In this document: positions 46,001-56,156 of the stretch, piece by piece
Numbering within the stretch: the stretch's first letter is position 1
Layout: each line of letters opens with the position of its first letter
Source: Schizochytrium sp. TIO01
Taxonomy: Eukaryota > Sar > Bigyra > Thraustochytrida > Thraustochytriidae
DNA: 64,000 nucleotides
Direction: 5' to 3'
Assembly (NCBI GenBank): GCA_004764695.1
Contig: SMSO01000032.1
Span: forward strand, 2,940,501 to 3,004,500
Position numbers and translations under genes: made by a program
The notes under the pieces: generated by a model
What the model saw: only the letters and a program-made list of their open reading frames with translations
Told to the model about the DNA's origin: nothing
The model's database searches: none

Positions 46001-49000
46001 CCTGTATCGTTTGTAGGCGTAGTGATCCATATTTCGAAATTAACCTGGTCGCTAAGACATCCGCTGCCTTTGTACAAGACGCAACGGGCTCGAAACAAAG
46101 ATCTGCTTTGGATGCTGCCTCCTCTGTTAAAAACTCTTGCAGCAGAGAGTCAAGCTCTTGTTTTTCATTCAAGAGTTCTTCGAGCCGCGCTTCTAATTTG
46201 TGGAAAGCTGTTTCAGAGGATGCAAGTCGCGGGGCAACCTCTGATAAGGCGTTTTCACATTTGACTAAGCTGGCATCAGCCAGGTCTAAGTTTTCGCGAG
46301 CGTTGACGAATTCGCTTGCATCTTGAATCAAGGTTTCTATTGAGGTAATGTGGGAGTCAAGAATATCCATATTGAGTGCGTGCTCCCATTTAGTTAAGAC
46401 ATTTCTCCGAGTTCGTGCTTGTTGATATGCCTTCGATACAGTGCTTAGTCGAGCGGAACGAAGAAACCATTTTCGTTTTGACTCAAGTTCGTGAATTTGT
46501 TTTTGATACTCGCGACGAACTCGCACTCCTCGCCAGTGGGATTGCGACCACAGCACCAGTCTACGTTTGATTCTGAACCTACGAACATGGAGAAATTGAC
46601 GAACAATACTTTGCACTGTAACTACCTGTTCAGTGACATGCTGTAAGATAACACTGTCAACTTCGTGAAGAATGTTTGCCCTTAAAAACACCTTTGTTTT
46701 GCCAAGAGCTACTTGATCACGCCAAACTGCAATCGGGGAACTTGCAAAGAGTTCTTCTGCAAGGCTCTTCCAGTATGCATCCCCAACATGAGCATCGCGA
46801 GGCAAAAGTACACGGCAACGGAGACAGAACTCCTTGTATGCGAGACGATTTGGGAAACCTGCTCGCCGCATCTCCAATGCTGCAATCACACCAGCATTTC
46901 TCAATTGACGCAATACCGAGTTGCGGTCAACCTTACTTTTCACTAACTCGTTGTTCGTTTTGATACAGCGAACAAATATAGGATTGGTCTGTTGTATTGT
47001 CTCCGTAAGTACTTGAACTTGTGCAGCAAAATGCTTTGCCACTGTCTCTTGAAGCTTGTTAGAAGCCACCCCAGGTGCTTTGGATTCATGCGTAGGTAAA
47101 GAATGAGAAGAGTCAAAGAGTTTAGCCACTAAAGGAACTTGTGATCTCGCGAGAAGGGACTCCACATGGACATACAGAGTGTCACGATTCTTTTTAATAA
47201 AATCCGTGCATGTGTACACGATCTCACCAGCATAATGCTGAATGGCAAAATTAAGTTCAGTAGTACCCTTGTGCTTAGACCCAGGACCACAGACGCCAAA
47301 GTTTACGTGAGCACGGTTCTGCTGAGTAATCTGGCCGGCTAGACTTCTGTCAGAGCCAGCACCCATGCGAAGGCACTCGTCGTGCATCAATTTAAAGATA
47401 CCATGCATTAACGAAATGCACTTTTCGTTATTCGGAATCTCCATACGTGAAAATGGAACATTCTCAGCCTTGTACATAGCCTCTTCTGCACGAAAAACCT
47501 GTTCATTGAAAAGGCTTTGAAGCTTCTCGTTGGCGAAGTTAATAAGAAGTTGCTCAAAGCCATTCTCTTCAAATGATTCAAATCCATAAATATCGAGAAT
47601 TCCAATGAACGGTTGCGCTGACTCCTCGGCAAGATGACCCTGGTCAAGACTTGCATTGACACATTCCACAATGTAAGTAAATAGTAGAGAATAGATAGAT
47701 TTGGATAATGCATCGCGAAGATCAGAAGCTTTACGATTATCCAAGGGTGACTCAATTGCTTTGCCGTTCACATTGATATACTTTACAGTAAGTGCTTGCG
47801 CAAGTTCCACCGGCGAGCACCCAAGAAGTTCGCAAGCTTTGTGCAGTGCCACGTCTTGAGCAGCAACGTTGGCATCTGCGCCTTTGGTCTCTTCCTCGAA
47901 TTCCCCAAGTCCGGATGAAGATCTGGACGATGGTGTTGAGGACTTTGCCCCAAAACCTTTCTGTTGAGGTTGCTTTCCACGAGGAGAAAGTGGCGTCTTG
48001 CCAAAAGTTACATTTCCGAGATGAAGAATAGCCGCAACAATTTTCATAATACTTTCAATATCGTCTTTAGAAATGTCAACTGCTTGCATAGCATCAGTGG
48101 TTGCGTGATATTCACTTGCATCATTTAAATGAAGGACCTCCAAACAGCCACTTTGGTTTAGGTAGCGAAAACTTTCGAGATTTTGGTTTAAGCCGAGCTC
48201 TTCTGCTTGCTTTGGCTCAGCCCCTCGACAGAGTTGATAGAAAATGTGATAGTTTCGCTCCCCAATGTTTTGACGCACAGCACGACTCTTTTCAAGTAAG
48301 TAATTCGAAATATGCGCACCTGCAATAGTTTTCGCTTGAAATCTAAGCTGAATAAATTTGCCAAATCGGCTAGAGTTCCTATTGCGGAGGGTTTTCGCAT
48401 TTCCAAACGCCTCGAGCAAAGGATTGGATTTCATGATACGGTCGGCGATACCTCGGTTTGTAGAGTCTGTGTAGTTATGTGATAGAAACTCAAGCATGAG
48501 TTTTGTTGTTTCTGTCTTGCCGGCTCCGCTTTCACCACAGATAATCAAGGATTGACTTGATGACGAGCTAATCAAGGCGGTATATGCCTTTTGTGCTTCA
48601 GCAAAACAGTGTGGATCAAGACTGTCCACATCACGGCCTGCTTCGGAATATTTAATCATGATATTCTGATCGTAGATGGGCAACCACTCAAAAGGATTCA
48701 TAGCCACAAGGATCGGTCCTGTGCGCGTATATATCTTTTTGTCGGCGAAGCGCACACTTACATTATGCAATACACATGCTTCATTGAGATGTGTAAGGTC
48801 GTCCATATTATCAAGACCGGAGCCTTTTGGACCTACATCCCGAGGGACAATGCGCGTAGTTTTTAGACATTGCCCTGCACTGTCTACAGGGATTTCAGCT
48901 TTTGTGGCTGACGTGCCAGAGGTACTCTGAATGGACGGGTCCTCGACGTATCGAATTTGGATATGTTTGCCAGATTGAACTTCTGTAATGATGCCTGGAA

Positions 49001-49079
49001 TCCATGCATCTTCATTGTTGGAGATCCACACCGGTTGGTTCTTGTGTTGTTCTGACCAAACCTGCTGCGAGCCATCCAT
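43002..49079 (-). CDS. Myosin heavy chain with long helical tail
   Basis: A 2025-residue unconventional myosin in one exon, starting at the ATG of ACCATGG (49077-49079). Residues about 8-55 resemble the N-terminal SH3-like domain. The motor spans about 70-800: P-loop GESGAGKT at 182, switch I NRNSSRFGKF at 233, switch II DIYGFESF at 496, the SH/actin region FVRCIKTN at 702 and converter KVFLRA near 796. A Ser/Lys/Gln-rich insert sits at about 360-410 after FGKTP. Two IQ-like segments (QSIVRQFLHVRRF, QSHWRGVRVRREY) at about 820-865 should bind calmodulin-type light chains. The remaining 1150 residues are charged, helical and partly coiled coil. I see no MyTH4, FERM, PH, SH3 or DIL domain. All key ATPase residues are present, so it should be an active actin motor. 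The myosin class is not clear; it may be a stramenopile-specific one. Confidence 0.97.
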   Translation of the reverse strand: MDGSQQVWSEQHKNQPVWISNNEDAWIPGIITEVQSGKHIQIRYVEDPSIQSTSGTSATKAEIPVDSAGQCLKTTRIVPRDVGPKGSGLDNMDDLTHLNEACVLHNVSVRFADKKIYTRTGPILVAMNPFEWLPIYDQNIMIKYSEAGRDVDSLDPHCFAEAQKAYTALISSSSSQSLIICGESGAGKTETTKLMLEFLSHNYTDSTNRGIADRIMKSNPLLEAFGNAKTLRNRNSSRFGKFIQLRFQAKTIAGAHISNYLLEKSRAVRQNIGERNYHIFYQLCRGAEPKQAEELGLNQNLESFRYLNQSGCLEVLHLNDASEYHATTDAMQAVDISKDDIESIMKIVAAILHLGNVTFGKTPLSPRGKQPQQKGFGAKSSTPSSRSSSGLGEFEEETKGADANVAAQDVALHKACELLGCSPVELAQALTVKYINVNGKAIESPLDNRKASDLRDALSKSIYSLLFTYIVECVNASLDQGHLAEESAQPFIGILDIYGFESFEENGFEQLLINFANEKLQSLFNEQVFRAEEAMYKAENVPFSRMEIPNNEKCISLMHGIFKLMHDECLRMGAGSDRSLAGQITQQNRAHVNFGVCGPGSKHKGTTELNFAIQHYAGEIVYTCTDFIKKNRDTLYVHVESLLARSQVPLVAKLFDSSHSLPTHESKAPGVASNKLQETVAKHFAAQVQVLTETIQQTNPIFVRCIKTNNELVKSKVDRNSVLRQLRNAGVIAALEMRRAGFPNRLAYKEFCLRCRVLLPRDAHVGDAYWKSLAEELFASSPIAVWRDQVALGKTKVFLRANILHEVDSVILQHVTEQVVTVQSIVRQFLHVRRFRIKRRLVLWSQSHWRGVRVRREYQKQIHELESKRKWFLRSARLSTVSKAYQQARTRRNVLTKWEHALNMDILDSHITSIETLIQDASEFVNARENLDLADASLVKCENALSEVAPRLASSETAFHKLEARLEELLNEKQELDSLLQEFLTEEAASKADLCFEPVASCTKAADVLATRLISKYGSLRLQTIQALESAVDHIDKLAVDAAENDCTMFRTRLDELKRALRDALNKKRDIEANYKRIYQEADLIKTLLKRTLLDFHGTKDLHRLEDIHDSISTARETFSHLTEVMGKPSMFQELPWQGTTSSSFMMSKGNFSHMHRRKVVNSNVNEYTDDDCSSDEDNDLQDNLFLFPEDGTLQDVEDIDIALVHAKAAVEGLEEDIIESKKVIVVLNKLTEELRDQCKESVISERDAQVREMEALRPFDFDLLMDNVRVRKYSEHMKDLRARAAKFTCRNSTTSTTKATLEAANEEIAEVTKLIERATKKFEKEVHRIRSRLDEVRSAQNSSREMLLPALDRLKQTRNFIARHQLENRFKLHDALQSVELQVEEANSLLDEHQGLLTDSDLSSIPYMTETAIDLIEAFVMLADDEFNKISALRKEVLQAQSTAEHVSREIGRLQAQMMRNPVFETRSVRGLCKASWCSAQVCKLANQFCNELTQTQTSLDRLTSKVGALHNLQQHNDKDDQEESISCSIHSAAQRAATCCASAEATLTALIQARSKEVEKLAEHKDCVESMRLRLERVKHLSKMLRKDNLHMPLEHQLRDAACTILDYNEGVEYLTASEFEARDLDDEYRAAESSSRDSQEPIRVLLFVKADPMQVIEEAHGRAMYALQQVEQVVSTQQAFVIEAGRLDQERELREVAKSEATLKHRSLQRAKVSAVRKDSIPKLEPARRLLATLLELDAQGLCDNLSSSTRAQIAHLAYCVNVFEDSVLHENPDLAQEQVTQAMAEYQHLHELLFSAKKSCAGLEETKEVDNDNFEKDCYLRNCSSRKPDLQWENVRAKMSHSFHAEAAAKTRDSIGHILGGARGQGVLDLQARYELEFARWRALRAEVSLRMSQTQGSKVLSPLHPAWRRGLEAAQAALECAEKKVNNILHLSETSVIVLHLIDRGDLDTRVARDAQEAWSACESALRFARDQVNSAESGFHQTQRVAERHDKVKVHAKRLVLKYVCPRREDDNSSVFDQY

Positions 49080-52000
49080 GGTGCCCCAGCGCAAAGACGC
49101 TACCGCAAATACAAATCCCTATCTCTGCGCTTTGCTTAATCAGAACCACGGCTCAGCTAAGTCAACAACTATGACTTTGATAAATCACCTCGGCTGAAGA
49201 AGCCAAGCACAAGTTTCCGCGGCTAAATGTCTTCGCTACGAGTCAGGAACCAGTACGAGCTCATGCGCATGCAGGTATTATCGATGTCTGCGTTCCTTAA
49301 AATGTAGGTATCGAAACTACTAGAGCTGATACAGCCAAATGCTGGTTTCACCAAGGTGATGAAGGTAATCGCTCACCTGGCTCACCTAAATCGTCTGTCT
49401 TCTTGCAAGGTCGGTAGTAGCAAGGTTAAAGTCTCTTTCTTCACTTTTCTTTTCTCCTTCTATTCTTTTTAGAGTATCTCCTCAAATGCACACCAACACT
49501 TGTGTCCAGACATGGACATCCTTTGCCTTTGCTACATCCATGGTTCTCCTCTATATACTATGGCCTACTCAACTCACATTACATCCCTGGCTTTAAAAAA
49601 ACTCCATACCGCTCCGCGCGGGGACACCTCCATTTGGTCCTGTACGAAGTCCCCGTAAACAGTATGTGCCCAATGAGATTCTCAAACGGATTTCGCACAC
49701 CCTTGCAAGGTATAAGTACTAGGTACCGACTAGCTAGGTACTGCCGGCACTACTACACATGTAATGACTCTCGCCACAGAAATGCCCTTACTTTTGCTGA
49801 GTTTCAAGTTCTCTTACCCAAGAGGTTGAAAGGATTTAAAGATACAAAAGGAGAACTGCTTTTCCTGCTTTACCTAAATCATTGAAACGGTGGTTGCGCA
49901 ACGGGGCGGGCGTGCTGACCGCTGTGGTTTCGCTGGCTATGGCGTCTCAGGATACGTGTTCGTCGTGGTTGGACAAGGCCCCCTTCAAGAGGAGCGTTTG
50001 GTCGGGTTTTAATTTGGATCAGCTCCGAAGATAAACCTTGAACACCATCGATGGCATCTTCCGAGTCATCCTTCTCGAGCACTTCGCGGTAATTCTGGCA
50101 TATCCAAAATGAATGCTCTGTGTACCGAAGAACCACTAGGAACCCTGCTTACCGGCGAAATATCGGGAGGCCGGAGAAACCTGTCTAGTCTAGCTATATC
50201 CTCTGGTAGGAGTAGATGCAGCCATGTTGGGCGTTTTGTTTTGCATAGTTTCTCCGGGTACACTCTGGGCTCGTTGTTGAATTCTTCATCTACTTGAGGC
50301 TGAGGAATCTTTGAGAACACGCAAAGATTGTTTTCCCATGAGTTTGCGTCACCTTGGATTTCGCATCCTTCCAGCCGTATGCCACCAAGATCTTCTGCTG
50401 GTGTTTATGGCCCCATAAAGTCCGTGCACGGAAGCGGCGCTGGACAAGTAGGTAGCAATGGCTGGGTACTTTTGTACTTTTGTCTGCTTCAAGATTTCTT
50501 TCTTCTGAAAAACGTACATTTCTAACAGAATATGTCTATTCGATTGGAGTCATCTCCACAAAGCTTTCGGTATCGAGCTACATACTCTTGCTTGCTCATA
50601 TGCTTGATCAAGCCCATCGTTTGAGCTAGCTAGGAGGTCTCCTCGAGTCTATTCCATCCTTAGGCGTACCCGTGCGCATGCAAGAGTTGCCGGCGCCAAA
50701 GCGGCGAGCTGTTCTTGCAAACGCCAACGATTCTCTCTCTCTCTGTGAGTGCGTGTGTGTGTGTCTGCGAGCGTGCATTCGCTGGATATTCCAGCTCCAA
50801 CGATTGCACCTCTGGCCATTGATGTATTTCGCATCTCTTGTCGCAGCCTCCGTTGCGTTCATTACTTTGTGCCAACTAAATGCGGGCTCTTGGGCAGAAA
50901 AGCTTCTTAAAGAAGTTGGTTTCCATTCCAGTTGACCTCGAGCTCCAAGATTGCGAGCAGGCGACCTGGCAGCGCGTGGTGAATGCAATACGCACGCAAC
51001 CTCGCAGTGCACTTGCAATGCCAGTTCGAGTTTGCCACATCGCATCGCGACACCCGCGATGATCCTCCGTCGCCGATATCGCTCCGCTCGTTCGCTGGAT
51101 GTTGGAGCCTTTACTTGGTAGGTAGCAGAGAAGGCATGGATAGGAAGGCTGTACATCGCTATTCAGTTGGGCGCTTCGATTGCTTTGTATGAGCTGATTC
51201 TACAGGCTGGTTTTGGCAGGCTTTGTTTTGTTGATCTGCTGTTGTCTGTTCGCAGTGCAGAGGCTTTGATCTTTGCAGGAACATGAAGTCTCACCATTTT
51301 TTATTGGTGTTGCATAGGCCTGCATTCTGAAGACGCGAGCTCTCGTTCAAGATGGACGAAGGTTGTGCAATTCGTAGAGCGATGCTCTCTCCCAAAACTT
51401 GCCTCTGCGCCTCTGCTTCTGAACATGCAGTGGGGGGATTTCTTGCTGTGTCGGAAAACGAGACTTCGCAAACGCTTGAGTGCGTCCCTATGTTCGCGTT
51501 CATTAAAGCGAACCAGAAATTCGACTCATCGATCGATAGTCGTTGGTTGATTGATTGATTCATTCATTCACTCACTCACTCACTTGTGGACTGAGTCATA
51601 TCGTGCGTCAATGATTCCTCATCTAAAGTCACTGAGGCCCTGCGAGGGAGTCTCAGCCATCGAAGACGTGCATCTTGAGGTTTGCACAGAAAATTCTCTC
51701 AGCGGCATGGTGGTGGCATGGTCGCCCTCGTTCTCCATTCTTCGTTCGCCGCTCGAGTGCAAGTGCTTCGCACGCTGATCCTGCCGATCCGAGCCTCGAA
51801 GGCCCTTTCCTCGGTTTCTTCACAAGCCCCTCAACAAATAAATTGCAGGAAACGAGAAAATAAACATTTTTAATCATCGAAGATGAAAATGGCCGAAGAT
51901 GAAAATGATCGATCGAAGATCGAAATGACGGTCGAAGATCGAAATGATGGTCGAAGATCGAAATGATGGTCGAGAAAGAAAGCTTTCGATGCTGATTGAT

Positions 52001-52679
52001 TGATCACCGCTTTGCTCTGCTTCCTCACATGCTAGGTAGCAGGCGTCCGTCTATCTATCGGTTTGGAGGACCTCGATGATCGATTGTTACCGGCCCCACT
52101 GCCCTGTCCATACTACCTCCCTTCAAGTGGCTGTTGTGCCTCCCTACTTAGGCTAACTCCTGTCAGGCTGAAAGAACGTAAGCTCTTATGGTAAGCTAGC
52201 GCGCTGTAGGCCGCTCTTATGGCGGCCTGCGAGAATCATTTTAGCAGCTGTTAGTTAAGATGACTAGCTCTAGAGACAGTCTGGAATTGAAGACCCGCAA
52301 GAGGCCTCGATCGATGGATCGATGAGTGCTCGAAGTACTGGGCCTCCAATCTGAGCGAAGAAATCGGTTGAGGTTTGCTCTCCGGACGAAGCGTGCGGCG
52401 AATCAAGTCCGCCGTGACCTGCGAGCTTGATTGAGACTTGAGGGAGAGCAGGAGCTTTGGGATACATATCATACATACATTCATACATACACACACATAC
52501 ATACAGTCACCTTTCGGGCTAATGAGTAGGTTCTCTCTCTCGAAGCGACTAATAGTACGTAGTAATTAGGTAAAGCAAAAACCAAGAGCAGAAGCAGAAA
52601 CCAAAACCCAAACTAAGATTCGATCGGTGCACTCACTTGAAAGCAAGTCTGAGTCTCGATACAAACAAAACAAGCTAAC
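49080..52679. other. Intergenic region between divergent genes, no gene seen
   Basis: 3.6 kb between the myosin start and the UDP-sugar pyrophosphorylase start, so it holds both promoters. Frames of up to 176 codons (around 50.6-51.2 kb) show no recognisable motif. It includes (GATT)n/(ATTC)n arrays at about 51.55 kb, a 19-bp tandem repeat at 51.88-51.98 kb and TAGGTA-type words at 49.7, 50.45 and 51.12 kb. Confidence 0.65.
51879..51974. repeat. 19-bp minisatellite with CGAAGATCGAAATGATGGT units
   Basis: The word CGAAGAT starts at 51879, 51894, 51914, 51933 and 51952, and a partial unit starts at 51971. The last four starts are spaced exactly 19 bp apart. The first two units are more diverged. 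Confidence 0.9.
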
Positions 52680-54443
52680 ATGGACGTGGAACGCGTGGAC
52701 GAGCTTGGCCAAGGGCACCTTCTGGAGAATGTCGAGGGCGAGGACCGCGAGGCTCTCTTTGAGCAGCTTGAGCAGCTGGATGGCCAGTACCCTGGAGGTC
52801 TTGAGGCATACATCAACAACGCCCAGAAGCTGCTCGAGTCCTCCAAGGCTGGCGAGAACCCTTACGATGGCTACGTGCCTCGTGTTCCCAAGGGCGAGCG
52901 TCTCCAGACAGCGACCTCTCAGTTCGATGAGTGCGAGGAACTCGGCATGAAGAACATGAGCAAGGCGGGTTTCGTGCTTGTTGCTGGAGGCCTTGGCGAG
53001 CGTCTTGGCTACAACGGCATCAAGGTTGCTCTCCCGCATGAGATTTTGACTGACAAGTGCTTTTTGGAGCACTACTGTGCCTCCATCTTGGCTCTTCAGG
53101 ACCGTGCTCGCAGCATCAGCGGGGACTCAAGTGTTGAAATCCCCTTGGCCATTATGACTAGTGGGGACACACACGAGAAGACCGTGGAACTGCTGCACAA
53201 GCACAACAACTTTGGCATGAGCTCTGGCCAGATCACGCTCATGAAGCAGGAGAAGGTCCCTGCAATTATTGACAACGAGGGTCACTTTGCACAGGAAGAT
53301 AACGGCCTTGTCTCCACCAAGCCCCACGGACACGGTGATGTCCATGTGCTCATGCACCAGCAGGGCGTGCTGGAGAAATGGGAGAAGCGTGGTGTTGAGT
53401 GGATCGTCTTCTTTCAGGACACCAACGGTCTTGTGTTCCGTGCGCTTCCCTCCGCAATTGGCGTCTCCGTGCAGCATGACTTTGATGTCAACAGCCTCAC
53501 AGTCCCGCGGCGCCCTGGCGAAGCTGTCGGAGGCATCTGCCAGTTGGACGCTGAGGACGGCGGCAAGAGTCTCACAATCAATGTTGAGTACAACCAGCTT
53601 GACCCGCTGCTTAGGGCAACCACAAGCCCTGAGGGCGACGTTGCCGACGAAACTGGGTACTCGCCCTTCCCAGGCAACATTAACGTGCTTGTCTTCAAGT
53701 GCAAGAGCTACTTGCGCGTCCTGAACTCCACCGGCGGCGCCATCCCTGAGTTTGTGAACCCCAAGTACGCTGACAAGGAGAAGACCAAGTTTAAGAAGCC
53801 CACTCGTCTCGAGTGCATGATGCAGGATTACCCTAAGCTCCTCGAGGACGATCCCGACGCAAAGGTCGGCTTTACCCAGATGGAACGCTCCATTTGCTTT
53901 TCTGCAGTGAAGAACAACCCCACTGACGCTCTTGACAAGCTCAAGACCTCGGGCTTCGCAGAGTCCGCATCCTCTGGAGAGGCTGACGTCTACGCTGTCG
54001 GTCGTCTTATCCTAGCTATGGCAGGCGTTCAGATCAAGACAGCTGACTTCAAGAGCACATCTTTCCTCGGTCTGCCGTTTCCGCTCGGCGCAAAGGTTGT
54101 GCTTGCCCCTGCATTTGGCACCACCGTCAAGGAGATCCGCGAGCGCTTCGTGTCTCCGGAGAACGTCAAGATTTCGGAGCGCTCCTCTCTGGTGCTCGAT
54201 GGCGACATCTTTATCGACAACCTCGACCTCGACGGTGACCTTCGCGTCATTGCCGCACCGGGAGCTAAGATCCACATCAAGAACCTCACCGTTCGCAACG
54301 AAGGCGTCAAATTTGTGGAGGTAGACCCGGATGATGAGTCTGTGGAGGAGTGCTACCGCATCCGTGGCTACGTCAAGGAGGAGATCGAGACCATGGTGAT
54401 CCAACAGTCTGAGCCTGGTGAGACTATTATTGACCGTAAGTAA
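52680..54443 (+). CDS. USP: UDP-sugar pyrophosphorylase
   Basis: A complete 587-residue enzyme; about 600 residues is normal for the family. The nucleotide-binding loop AGGLGERLGY is at 102-111, with the Gly-rich (GGLGxRLG) form typical of USP rather than of UDP-glucose or UDP-GlcNAc pyrophosphorylases. Further family segments include LAIMTSGDTH, VPAIIDNEGHFAQED, KPHGHGDVH, FFQDTNGLVFRALP and NVEYNQLDP. The reaction is UTP plus a sugar 1-phosphate (glucose, galactose, xylose, glucuronate and others) giving the UDP-sugar and pyrophosphate, in the cytosol. It feeds glycan and cell-wall synthesis and salvage. The ATG at 52680 (A at -3) follows a purine-rich leader with many AAACC/GCAGAA words. 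The strong, regular GC-ending codon use suggests high expression. The stop sits in CGTAAGTAA, again a donor-like context. Very secure. Confidence 0.96.
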   Translation: MDVERVDELGQGHLLENVEGEDREALFEQLEQLDGQYPGGLEAYINNAQKLLESSKAGENPYDGYVPRVPKGERLQTATSQFDECEELGMKNMSKAGFVLVAGGLGERLGYNGIKVALPHEILTDKCFLEHYCASILALQDRARSISGDSSVEIPLAIMTSGDTHEKTVELLHKHNNFGMSSGQITLMKQEKVPAIIDNEGHFAQEDNGLVSTKPHGHGDVHVLMHQQGVLEKWEKRGVEWIVFFQDTNGLVFRALPSAIGVSVQHDFDVNSLTVPRRPGEAVGGICQLDAEDGGKSLTINVEYNQLDPLLRATTSPEGDVADETGYSPFPGNINVLVFKCKSYLRVLNSTGGAIPEFVNPKYADKEKTKFKKPTRLECMMQDYPKLLEDDPDAKVGFTQMERSICFSAVKNNPTDALDKLKTSGFAESASSGEADVYAVGRLILAMAGVQIKTADFKSTSFLGLPFPLGAKVVLAPAFGTTVKEIRERFVSPENVKISERSSLVLDGDIFIDNLDLDGDLRVIAAPGAKIHIKNLTVRNEGVKFVEVDPDDESVEECYRIRGYVKEEIETMVIQQSEPGETIIDRK

Positions 54444-56156
54444 CGCGGGTCTTGCTCACATAGGCGTCGGTACCATCTGCAGCAGCTTAAGAAGAGAAAA
54501 AGGGAAAGATTCGAGGAGTGTGAAGAGTTTTTGCTAGGTTCAGTGAATTTGAGTTTCGTGCGCGAGAGAGGCTTCATCATAGCGAGCGAGGCATCTTGCT
54601 TGATTTTCTGTCCTATTTCAAATGGACTTATCTTTGGCGCCAGTTTCAATTTTACGACACAACAATGTTTTCTCACGAGACCAATTCCCATTTTGTCTTG
54701 AGCAGCTTTTTCCAAGCACTTGCATAGATTCACTATCGAGTTTAAGTTTACTAGAGCTTGCTGATGTGTTTCATCGTTCATCCATTCTCCTACATTTCCT
54801 TACATTTTGAAGTTCTTTTAAAATAATTAAATATGTACAAAGCTGAGGGGAAAATATCAATTGTTTAAGACGCTGATTCGGTTTCTTGACACAGAAATAC
54901 ATCAGAACTTTTCATTCCCTCGTTCACATGATCTTTTTCGTTAATTTGCTTCATGCATTGTTGAAATAACTAACAATAAATATGAAAAGGATAAAAGGGA
55001 GCACACCGTAGTAGGTCCGAGTTCTTGCAGTTTGGATTAGTAAACTCTCTTTTAGTTTCTGCTGATATTAAAAATATGTGAGAGCTTGGTTCTATGCTCA
55101 ACATATGTCAGGCTCAGCTATTCAGTTTATCTTCAGCCCAAACAGAATATTTGCAAGCTATCATTTTCAGAAGACTCCGAACTCAGAACGTATAAAATTT
55201 TAAGTTTCTCCCAAGCTCAAGTTGTCCAATAAATTTAATTTTATTGCTGTGACAATAAAGGTTTTGATTTTGAACAGAGGCATAAATCTAAATTAAGGTA
55301 AAGAAACAATGATCAATTATTGTTTTTGCTTATGCAGTACATTATGTGTTCACGAGAAAGTAAGCAGAGTGCTTCATCTTAGTGTCTTCAAGAGAGCAAA
55401 GCACTTTAGTCTCGTATGACTATTTCCCCGTAATCTCGATTTCTCGAAATAGTCGGGCGCAGGTTAACTTAGACACTGCTGTTTCATCCTGCTGCAGAAT
55501 GACTTATTTGAGAGAGAGACAGTGATCTGAGAATAGATGTAGATGTAGAAGTCGTCGCATTAAATGTTGTGTGTATATAGCGGAACGAACGAGGAGAAGG
55601 GAGGGGGGGGGGGGGGGTAAACTAAAAGTGAAGAAACAGAAGCGCACGGCAAAAGGCGTGAATCGGTTTTGCTTTCAACTTTTGTAACAGGCTTGTGTGG
55701 AGGGGAAGGATAGTAGGACAGGTAGATAGATATTTCTATCTCCTTGGTAGTCAAAAGTTCCCAATGCAGTATGGCAGTGTATCTGAAGGTGAAGGTTACA
55801 CGGACGAAGTAGAAGCAAATTACAAATAGGGAACGGTACTTCTGCATATATTGCGCCCATGCACCAAGAAGGTACAACAGAGAGAGAAGAGAAATCCATA
55901 GAAACAATGTAGCGGACCTGGTGCAAGTGGCCGAAAAAAGTAAAGTGCAGCAGCGAAGAAGTAAAAAAACAGAAGGGCAAACAAAGCAACAGGTACGTCA
56001 ACACGCTCGATAATAGGGCAACCAAGAGTGACGGAATCGGCAGCGAAACTTACGCCATGAATTAAGACAGAGAGTCACTGCAAAGAGCAAGACGCCTGTT
56101 TTCCGTGGGAAGCTCATCCCAAATCCAGCGACCCTTGCCTACTACGTTGGTTTGGT
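54444..56156. other. Region between convergent genes, no gene seen
   Basis: 1.7 kb of AT-rich 3'-flanking sequence of the pyrophosphorylase (plus) and the hydroxylase (minus). Frames are short and unremarkable. A 15-nt G run is at 55603-55617. Confidence 0.7.
55603..55617 (+). repeat. Poly-G run of 15
   Basis: Fifteen uninterrupted G residues in a purine-rich stretch (GAGGAGAAGGGA before it). It could form a G-quadruplex, and it is a likely site of length error in assembly. Confidence 0.9.

Noticed and set aside
51879-51974. Regular direct repeats as a possible CRISPR array
   Set aside because: The 19-bp units are contiguous with no unique spacers, and the genome is eukaryotic.
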